Of a stretch of DNA of 64,000 nucleotides, positions 56,646-64,000 are shown in pieces (position 1 is the first letter of the stretch; the number at the start of each line of letters is the position of its first letter). A program made the translations under genes and the position numbers. Source of the stretch: Ryuthela nishihirai (Eukaryota > Arthropoda > Arachnida > Araneae > Heptathelidae); assembly GCA_038380435.1 (NCBI GenBank), contig JAWZYU010000008.1, positions 76,832,020 through 76,896,019 on the forward strand, written 5' to 3'. A model generated the notes under the pieces. That model was not told the DNA's origin. It saw nothing but the letters and a program-made list of their open reading frames with translations, and did no database searches.

Positions 56646-57037
56646 AGCGATGTGCCAAAATTTTGAAACTTCTTTATTTTGAGCAGCACTTAAAAGTACT
56701 GCTAAACAACAATAGAATACTAGAGCTATACTAAGCTTGCAAATAAACTTGCTTATCAAAAAGTTTATCTATCGCATGTCTCGACACTTCTAATCTTTAT
56801 TTTATTTATGTAATCTTAACTATCAGCAATAACTGCACTGAAACTTCAGTACCTTTGACTAATACAAAAGTTAAGCTTCTTGCACAACAAAAATTTTTGC
56901 TTAAGTTGCTGTTAAATATATGATTAGTATAACTAATGAGCTCAGAATTTTGTTAACTTTAACAATCATGTTAAATAATGCAATTTATACATATTTATAT
57001 ACACTCCCTTGTTCGGGTGCCACTTTCTTTATTGCTC

Positions 57038-57862
57038 TGTAACACTCCAAAAGATTTTAAAACTTTTTCTCTTTGGACCTTTTAACTGATCCAAATTAAA
57101 TTAAAACTCCACATAGCATATCATGTGCTATTCAATATGAACTTGCCAAATACAGTTAAATGAGGGTTTGTTATATATATTGGCATTACTAGCCACAAAG
57201 AATTTTAAAAAATGTCAAATTTTTAAACTTATATCTTAATCAAAATCAGTTATCGTTGCTCAAGAGAAAAAAAAATAGTAAAGTCAAATATATCCATATA
57301 AGAAACAAAGTTTATTTCCAAAAAATTCACAACTCGCCATTATAGCTCATGAATATAAAATAGTCTGAGCAAATAAAGGCTCATTTAAACAACTCCAAAA
57401 CTGACAAACTTCTTAGTTAACATCATCATCTCTCACTAACATTTTCTCTACTCATATCTCATTCTGATTATCTCCACTATCATTATTGACTCTTAGCCTA
57501 CCCTCTTAACTATATTATTCTTACTTCCTCCACTATCTTCCTGATATCTACTATCATTACTCATTTTGACTATCTGCACTATCCTTATTGACTTTGTGAC
57601 CTAACGTCACTTAGTGTACATGCGACGTGTGTTGTTTGCGTAGAAAAAGATGTGCATAATCAGATGATTGCGCTCGCTTGTTATGACACAAGAGGGGTCA
57701 TGTCCTTCCATGCTCATTAGCGGTTGTCAGTGAAATGCGCAACTCCTTTAGCAGCTCAGAAGTGTGAAAATGATGGCCAACTAAAAGTAATCCCCAAAAT
57801 GAGAAATATAACATAAATAAAGTAAAACTGGTGAAGTAAAAGTGAATGGGTGGACCATCACA
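57038..57862 (-). repeat. 5' LTR of gypsy copy C (825 bp)
   Basis: Starts TGTGATGG and ends TGTTACA on the - strand. About 60 bp longer than LTR A because of CT-rich expansion (57440-57600, repeated CTATCATTA/TCTCCACTATC blocks). The NRF-1-like palindrome is degraded here (TGCGCAACTCC half only). Confidence 0.8.
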
Positions 57863-57869
57863 CAGGCAC

Positions 57870-58842
57870 TTTGTTGATCATATGAGAGAGTGATACTAGC
57901 TAGTCCATATAACATTTCTATGCAATTAACTTTCAGAGCCATTGGTATGTATTACAATTAGGTAGTTGTACACATTGTTAGGGAAATGGGAGGAGGTTCC
58001 TTTTTGTTGTGCTGGAAGATTATATCAAAGTGAGTTAGTCCGTGTGTTTAAATTGTTGTTTTGTTGTACTCAGTATGTTTTTTGGGGGGCAGAATATACT
58101 GACTCAAATAGTAAATGGCATAAGCTTGTGACCTTCTTTTCCAATTTGCTCATCAAACTCTGTTCAGTCAAATTTTGATTCTCTTTGGGAGGGGAAGTTG
58201 TAATGATTCACTATTCTCTTTTACATTCCCTAACTAGTTAATTTATATAAATTATAATTATTATTTTGGGGATTTTCATTTTCTTTGAACCATTTCCTCT
58301 CTCCATCTATTAGTAAGTTGCCGATATCACAACTATTTTTGATTCACAGCCACAATCTGTGTTGGCGTCAAAATCACAACGCTTGTGCCATCATCGACAT
58401 ATGATTGTATATGCAAACATGGCTCACATTTGACTTAAGCCAGTGTAGGGCTAAGTAGTGAGAGTTATAAGTAGAGAAAGTTATGGGTGGAGAGTTAGTA
58501 AAGTTTGGAGTTGGAAGAGATGTTAGTGGAGTAGAGAGTGGTGGTAAAGGAGTAGTTGATGGTTTAGTTTGTGGGTCAGTATATGAAGTGTTTTGTAGAA
58601 GGAATTATTTGGTGAGTTAAAACTCAAAACTTATTTTAAGAAATGCATTTGACTTCTTTTTTCTCTTGAGCAGAATAAGTTTAGTGTTATTGGATTAACT
58701 TTATTTTTGGACAATCATTTTTTTTTTCTGATCTTACTCTTGTTCTAATAAAGAACCCTAATTTTTTTGGCAAGTTTATTTGTTTTTCGCCCAAATTGTA
58801 AGCTATCCAGCAGTTTAAAATAACATACTCTGAAGCATTACA
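57870..58842 (+). mobile_element. Gypsy 3' end: internal segment, polypurine tract and LTR
   Basis: 57870-58200 is the reverse complement equivalent of 51190-51340 and 14235-14350 (3' non-coding segment). It ends in GGGAGGGGAAGT; LTR 58201-58842 follows, ending TTACA. Opposite in orientation to copy C, whose LTR ends 8 bp away, so two gypsy pieces lie head to tail across 57862. Confidence 0.75.
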
Positions 58843-58984
58843 TAGAGCACTGCCTGAGGATAATATTTTTAAAAATTTGCAACCTTTTATTGTCCACAAT
58901 TTTTTATTCAAGTAGTTTGTTTATTAGTATTTTATGTCATGGTTTAAAAATATTTTCTGCATTCTTACTATCATTTTATTACAG

Positions 58985-59089
58985 CAGAAGCAGGTACAAA
59001 TTTTACAAGTCCACTGACACCAGCTGAATTGCTTATTTCATTACACAATATTGATCCTACAAAATGTGACATGAAAACTATCATCAAAG
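58985..59089 (+). CDS. SYMPK: Symplekin exon (34 codons, tandem acceptor)
   Basis: The 3' splice site is TTTTATTACAGCAG, giving two usable AGs three bases apart. With the first, the split codon is GCA (Ala) followed by [20 protein letters not shown] and [14 protein letters not shown]; with the second the Ala is skipped and the split codon is GAA (Glu). Donor GTAATA. It aligns with symplekin SPLNPGELLIALHNID and KCDMKSIIK. The next exon lies beyond the window. Confidence 0.95.
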
Positions 59090-59578
59090 GTAATATGAAG
59101 CTTTTTGCATAAGTGTAATTTATTTTTGTTCTGTTTATTACTATTTGCTGTTATTTCTCACAAAAAATATTTAAATCATTAGCATGCTGATTTCATAGCT
59201 TGAAACTTTTTAAAACTCTAAAAAAGTTTTATCACCAAATTTTTGGCATTGAAATTTTTTCTTATCCATGATTTGCTCTTGTTTGAAAAAGATCTGCTGA
59301 TAGATTTCCAAGAGCCCAACAGATATGTTATTTGGATAGAACACAAACACATAAAGTGACTCACTGAATTTCCTATGTATGCATTTATAATTTTGAAATA
59401 ACTAGGAAGAGAATACTAAGTAAAAAATAGGAAATGTGCAGTGGGAACCATTCGTATCTTGTCACAATCATGAATGTGAGCGATTATAATAGAGCATAAC
59501 ACACTTATTCATATATTTTCTAACGACTGGTGTTTTTTACATTGACTGGTACTGGGCACCAGATCCTACCACACTTTG
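59090..59578. other. Unassigned intronic sequence
   Basis: Follows the last symplekin exon in the window. Nothing recognised. Confidence 0.3.
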
Positions 59579-59893
59579 AGTTGGGTAGTTTTACCTATGA
59601 GCAGCATTTTTCTGCACATACGGTACGAGCTAAATGGCCAGGTCCCAAGCATTCCGAGGGCTCAGAGAAGGTTGGGGAGAGGGGACCTACTGAATAGCTA
59701 TTCAGTAGGTCCCTTCTCCCCAACCTTCTCTGTATTTTTCAAAGTGCAGAGGGTATGACTCTCCAGCATATGGAGTCATGGCTTAATGTTCCATCTCATG
59801 GATGTCGGCGTTTTCAAGCCCATTGGTGTCCCCTACTTACTGAGGGCAGGATGAAGTTTTGAGATGAATCTTAACGCTGGCCCAGGATAACAG
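59579..59893 (-). mobile_element. SINE-1 copy with internal palindrome
   Basis: Reverse complement of the SINE-1 body (GGGGACACCAATGGGCTTG and GATGGAACATTAAGCC on the - strand). The head is reduced to CTGGGCCAGCGTTAAG. Within it, 59663-59697 and 59698-59732 form a spacerless palindrome. Confidence 0.8.
59663..59732. repeat. Spacerless palindrome, 35-bp arms
   Basis: Arms meet at 59697/59698 with one mismatch. One arm is the SINE-1 sequence CCCCAACCTTCTCTG and its neighbours; the other is an inverted duplication. Confidence 0.95.
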
Positions 59894-60179
59894 CTTCCTT
59901 CTCAAACACAAACCATCATAAAATGGTCCACTCTTAGCAAACATTCCTGGCCACTTGATCATGCTGCCCATAAGAAGTTTTACTTATGGTTGGAAATATA
60001 ACTACACCTTAAATATTAAATTTTCTTACTGATGAGGATCGATATATCTCACTGATTACCTTCTGGGATCAACATACCTTGATTGGATATATTCTCGATT
60101 TAATAAATACAAGAACTTTGCACTCAGTCAAAAGTGTAAAGCTCGACAATGCACAAAAAGTACTGGAATGCCATTTTCG
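59894..60179. other. Unassigned intronic sequence
   Basis: No family recognised between the SINE and the inverted repeat arm. Confidence 0.3.
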
Positions 60180-60240
60180 ACACAGATTTTAGGAAAACAA
60201 CTAGTGGGGTACAAGTACCTTATTGAATAACATTTTCCCC

Positions 60241-60545
60241 GAGTGATGAGAACAGGTTGGCTCATGGGTAACACGCCAGGCTTGTAACTTTCTTTGCTTG
60301 TAATCTGATATTCCCATGTTGGAGTCCCAACTTAATGTTGATAATTTTTTCCTCTAACCCTATACTGCCATTTGCGGGAAAGGGGACACCATCAGGCTTG
60401 AAAAGGCATGGCCATATGTGCAGAGGATCCATACCCCATAGAATAACTAATCTGTGCCATACCCTGCGTATTAAGGAACACTCTGGAGGAATTTGATGGG
60501 AGGTTTCCATCTATCACCTAACTGCTTTCAGTGGTCAGTGACAAG
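60241..60545 (+). mobile_element. SINE-1 copy, divergent
   Basis: Head GTTGGCTCATGGGTAACACG, B-box-like GTTGGAGTCCC and body GGGGACACCATCAGGCTTG. Parts of the body are duplicated or missing. Its head also forms the left arm of the large inverted repeat. Confidence 0.65.
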
Positions 60546-60566
60546 TAAAGCGTAATGCTCGGTGCA

Positions 60567-60885
60567 TTAGTTGCCTGTTAAATTGGTGGATGTCTGCAAC
60601 CATTGTAAAGCAGCATGGTCAGTAAAAATAGTAATCTCGGACATGTCTAATTGCACTTTAAATTTTTCTAGAACCCATATTATGCTTAGACATTCTTTTT
60701 CAGTCACTGTATAATTTCTTTCAGTGTGACTCAAACTGTGACTGGCATACATGATGATGTGTTCACAATTGCCATATTCATTAACACTTCTGCTTCTTTC
60801 ATCACATCTTGCAACCAATCTTTTACTTGTTCCAAGTTGGGAGTCATTATGATGGAATCAGCCATATTACTAGCAAACATGTTTT
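60567..60885 (-). pseudogene. Gag-RNase H fusion created by deletion
   Basis: The upper part reads FASNMADSIIMTPNLEQV (gag start) and LQDVMKEAEVLMN, then continues as YGNCEHIIMYASHSLSHTE and NYTVTEKECLSIIWVLEKFK to TDHAALQWLQTSTNLTG. The RNase H active-site Asp of TDHAAL and Glu of TEKE are kept, but the domain lacks its start. The 83-codon frame 60818-60567 begins in the wrong frame of gag and crosses the join. Confidence 0.75.
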
Positions 60886-62045
60886 AAAATTTTTGGAAAA
60901 AATTATCAACATTAAGTTGGGACTCCAACATGGGAATATCAGATTACAAGCAAAAAAAGTTACAAGCCTGGCGTGTTACCCATGAGCCAACCCTGTTCTC
61001 ATCACTCGGGGAAAATGTTATTCAATAAGGTACTTGTACCCCACTAGTTGTTTTCCTAAAATCTGTGTTTGGTGATATGCAAAAAATTTTTTATTTCTGA
61101 AATTTTGCAGCAGTGCTGAAAGGTACTGCTATATAACAATACAATACTAAAGCTATAGTAAGCTTGCAAATAAACTTGCTTATCAAAAAATTTATCTGTT
61201 TATTCTATTTATCAAAAATTTATCTGGACACTTCTAATCTTTACATACATACAATAAAGATCTTAACTATCAGCAATAACTGCACTGAAACTTCAGTACC
61301 TTTGGCTAATACCCAAGTCAAGCTTCTTGCTCAACAAAAATTTTGGCTGAAGCTTCCAGTAAATCTATGAATAGTACATATAACTAATGAGCTCCAAATT
61401 TGTTATCTTTGACAATCACTTTAAATAATATAAATTTATACACACATATATATACTGTCCCTGTTATCGGTGCATCACTTTCTTTTACTGACTCTGTAAT
61501 GCTCCAAAGATTATTAACTTTTCAAGTTGAACCTTTAGTCTGATCCAAATTTATTCAAAATTCCAGATAGCTTTGTCAGGTGTCAGTCAATTTTATCTTG
61601 CCAAATAAGGTTGAAATGGAGTTCGTTATGCATGTAGTGTTACTTATTGAGTAAGAATTCAAAATGGATTGTCAAGTTTAATTAATGTTTAAATCTAATC
61701 AAAAAATCAATTAACATTGCTGAAGAGAAAAATAACAAAAATTCAAAAGTTTCTAAAACAAACGAAATTTATTTCCAAAAAATTCAAAGACGTGCCAAAC
61801 TCTTTTGATGAATACAAAAGTTGATGATACAAATGATACAAAGATGAATACAAATGTAAATTTAGCATGTGTGGAAACGATTTGGGAAACGATTTGCATA
61901 ATCTGATGATTGTGCTAGCTATGACATGAGGGGTCATGTCCTACATCTGCTCATTAGCGGCTGACAATCAAAAGTAGGAGTTGCACATGCGCAACTCCTA
62001 TTGCTTGGAAACGAGAATTGCGATGTCCAAAAATGAAATAATAAT

Positions 62046-62896
62046 ATTGAGAGGACCTTCTTGCTCAGAAATTAATTAAAAATAACTTAAAATTCTTTGT
62101 TGAGCGATAAAATTTTAAAGTTTATCCTTTAAACTATTTGCATGTTAAAAGTTTTTAGGAGAAAACGAAGCTTTTCAGAGCAAAGACAGCGCTCCGTCTT
62201 CAGTGAAGTGATGCTATGTGGTGACGTTAGGTCTGCTTAGACAAAGAGCTTCTTTCCGCATGTCGTGAAGGGAGATTCCAGTGTTTTGGTTGCAGGTGGG
62301 GACAGATGAGGTCATTTTTTCAATAGCCTCGCCAACTGTGGCAAGCAGTATGGCGTGCTCCCAGTCTATTGTTGCTGTGAAATTAATTAAAAGGGACAGG
62401 GACAAATTTAACCTACTGCAAAAATCGGGCGTATAATGATTTCCCCTACATTTGCGAAATAATTTCGTTGTTTACTACATCGGAAAAACTATACACTCTT
62501 TACAAGAGAGGTTCACTGAGCACCAAACTGATATCAGCCAAAAGAAGCTAACGATGACCGCTGCCGAGCTAGCAGTACAACACACGGGAACAATGGACTG
62601 GGAGCACACCACACTGCTTGCACATGCGCCCACTTTCTACGGAATCATAGTTCACAAGGCTACTGAAATAATGACCTTGTCTGTCCCCACCTGCAACCAT
62701 ATGTCATGTGGAAAGAAGCTCTTTGTTTATGCAGACCTAACGTCACCTCATAGCATCACTTCATTGAAGGCGGGGAGCACTGTCTTTGCTCCGAAAAGCT
62801 GAGTTTTCTCCTAAAAACTTTTAACATGCAAATAGTTTGAAGGATAAACTTTATAATTTTATTGCTCAATGACAGAGAATTTTAAATTATTTGTAA
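62046..62896 (+). mobile_element. Penelope-like element, 3' part with inverted copy in front
   Basis: Inserted in LTR D with the 11-bp target duplication GAAATAATAAT (62035-62045 and 62897-62907). The left half (62046-62400) is an inverted copy of the terminal sequence; the right half (about 62400-62896) is direct and includes the GIY-YIG endonuclease end and the terminal sequence (AAAAGCTGAGTTTTCTCC). This is a fold-back arrangement. Confidence 0.88.
62440..62802 (+). pseudogene. Penelope GIY-YIG endonuclease C-terminal part
   Basis: VVYYIGKTIHSLQERFTEHQ (62463-62522) is the GIY-YIG motif and the following helix with R. Then LAVQHTGTMDWEHTTLL and IVHKATEIMTLS follow; the catalytic Glu of the family would be in the HKATEI segment and is possibly kept. 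RT is absent and the frame runs past the natural end into terminal sequence. In Penelope elements this nuclease follows RT and makes the target nick. Confidence 0.8.
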
Positions 62897-62977
62897 GAAA
62901 TAATAATCCCCAAATAATAAATATAATGTAAATAAAGTAAAACTGGTTAAGGAAAAGTGAATAGGTAGACCATCACA

Positions 62978-63379
62978 ACACCTTGTGTTTGATGATAAAT
63001 TGCTGATTAACCTGGAAATAATTATTGGTTGTGGTGAGGTCTGATGCCTCCTTGCATGCTTAAGTGTTCTGTTGAGGAGGTGGGCTTGCAGTTTCCAATC
63101 ATTTGGTCTTTAGTTTCATATTAGCAGCCAAAACAGGGGTGTTGTGGTAAGGGCTGTGACATCAAAAGAGTGGAAAGTGTAATGGGGTAAGATAGTAGTG
63201 TTGTGCATGTGTCATATGGCAGATGCTCTTTGGCAAATGCAAATTTTTGACCTATCAAAAAAAAATTAGCCAAAGTGGCTAGTTTTTTTAATAAAACTCG
63301 AAGGCACTGATATAAAGTAATTATCAAAGTAGTCTTTCACTCAAATATTGCTTACAGCTACGATATTCTAATGAATGCA
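62978..63379. other. Unassigned sequence
   Basis: Short frames only. Nothing recognised between LTR D and the next gypsy leader. Confidence 0.3.
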
Positions 63380-63690
63380 CTTAATGATACACAGCAACAA
63401 TACAAATCTCGAAAGCTTATGCTGAGCTTGGCAATAACAATTGCTTATCAAAAGGTTGTGTCCAGACACTTTTTTAATCACTCCAAAATGCAATAAATCC
63501 AATATTTAATTCAGCTATAGCACCACTGAAACATTCACTATCTTTGATTTTAATATCGTATCAAGGTTCTTGCTCAACAATTAATAGTGGATTAGTCTGC
63601 CATTAAATCTAGAGTTATTAACAACTAATGAGCTCTCAAAAACTTAATTAAACTTAGATAATCACTTTGTTCAACAAACACTTATAATTC
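63380..63690 (-). mobile_element. Gypsy leader fragment (copy E)
   Basis: Matches the leader of copies A-D (ACAACTAATGAGCTC, GTTCTTGCTCAACAA, GTGTCCAGACACTT), more diverged. No LTR or gag is attached in the window. Confidence 0.65.
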
Positions 63691-64000
63691 CAAAATGTTT
63701 TGTGAAGGAGGAGGAAAACAGCAATGTCATCCCCTATTTTCATCTTTTTATCCAAAAAGATGATGTAGGAGCTTTATGACATTAATATACCATAAGCCTG
63801 CCTTTGTACCCTCCATCATACATCCAGACACATGGCATCCCATGGGTGAACAAAATTTCAGACTTCTGTTTTCTTATCCATAGGGCCTTCACCATATCTT
63901 CAAACAAATTTTTGCTTCAAAAGGAAATTCAAAACATTCAATCAGTTGCAGAGTCTTGAGTGGGCCTCTGTTGAGAGAAAATCTACCACTGTGTTTTCTG
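63691..64000. other. Unassigned sequence at right edge
   Basis: Less AT-rich than its surroundings and without long frames. It could be a transposon scrap, but I cannot name it. Confidence 0.25.

Larger units (their letters stand above)
51075..57862 (-). mobile_element. Gypsy copy C, pol deleted, with a nested element
   Basis: On the - strand: LTR (57862-57038), leader, degenerate gag (56645-55980), zinc-knuckle region, an acidic open frame (55651-55049), then the 3' non-coding segment (55020-54848 and 52456-51075), which matches 15735-14125 of copy B. The 3' segment is split by the 2.39-kb TIR element. RT, RNase H and integrase are absent. Its own 3' LTR is missing; an LTR piece in the opposite orientation abuts at 51074. 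Confidence 0.85.
60180..61068. repeat. Large inverted repeat, about 173-bp arms
   Basis: Arms 60180-60352 and 60895-61068 are about 98 percent identical on opposite strands. The left arm contains the head of a SINE-1-like copy; the right arm sits inside the gypsy copy D leader. The 542-bp spacer holds the SINE body and the gag-RNase H fusion of copy D. Confidence 0.92.
60545..62977 (-). mobile_element. Gypsy copy D, internally deleted, with nested Penelope
   Basis: On the - strand: LTR (62977-62908 and 62045-61495, split by Penelope), leader (61490-61069), inverted-repeat arm (61068-60895), gag start (60885-60765), direct join to RNase H (60764-60567), then the SINE. Protease, RT and integrase are missing. 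The deletion joins gag and RNase H at a different point from copy B. Confidence 0.8.
61495..62977 (-). repeat. LTR of gypsy copy D, split by Penelope
   Basis: 61495-62045 and 62908-62977 together make one LTR of about 620 bp, from TGTGATGG (62977) to the ATTACA end (61495). The NRF-1-like palindrome is at about 61977-61998. Confidence 0.85.

Noticed and set aside
1..64000. CRISPR arrays, operons or bacterial genes
   Set aside because: No regular spacer-repeat array or Shine-Dalgarno-led gene chain; introns and eukaryotic TEs throughout.

Overview
This 64-kb window is eukaryotic: spliced exons, no operons, AT-rich, and dominated by transposable elements (TEs). Element types (gypsy LTR elements, RTE-type LINEs, Penelope-like elements, Tc1/mariner, hAT, tRNA-derived SINEs) and the divergence of the one host gene point to an invertebrate with a large, repeat-inflated genome. 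An arthropod, possibly a chelicerate, is my best guess, but the sequence does not prove it.

The one host gene I can identify is symplekin (SYMPK), the scaffold of the mRNA 3'-end cleavage/polyadenylation machinery. Nine + strand exons (5033-5114, 19352-19534, 24637-24715, 27378-27465, 28196-28265, 33991-34099, 37043-37143, 48605-48692, 58985-59089) have GT-AG borders and matching phases and encode about 300 consecutive residues of the middle/C-terminal part. The gene enters from the left and leaves on the right. About 0.9 kb of coding sequence is spread over 54 kb, and nearly everything else is intron filled with TEs. A possible terminal exon of an unrelated gene lies on the - strand at 8533-8682.

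Layout: 1-3.5 kb gypsy copy A with an open gag, its LTR, an RTE fragment and an LTR piece; 4.5-7.8 kb Penelope, RTE, SINE, gypsy pol and Tc1 scraps; 10-11 kb hAT relic; 11.5-13.9 kb RTE copy; 14-18.9 kb gypsy copy B with its middle deleted; 20-22.7 kb scrambled RTE, mariner scraps and a solo LTR; 23-27.3 kb SINE, two Tc1 relics, LTR piece, RTE; 28-33 kb Penelope RT relic, SINE fold-back, RTE; 37.2-40.1 kb the longest RTE copy (- strand); 42-48.5 kb Penelope fold-back, tandem duplications, Tc1/Tc3 relics, solo LTR; 49.3-58.8 kb LTR pieces and gypsy copy C, which carries a separate 2.4-kb element with terminal inverted repeats; 59-64 kb SINEs, gypsy copy D, and a Penelope insertion inside its LTR.

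Three things stand out. (1) A 2.39-kb element at 52457-54847 has short terminal inverted repeats and a 5-bp target duplication and carries a decayed copy of a conserved but functionally unknown invertebrate protein family. (2) Many TE copies contain local, near-perfect inverted duplications (palindromes with almost no spacer) placed inside former coding or SINE sequence. (3) Three Penelope insertions are fold-backs, two of them with target duplications of about 11-12 bp.
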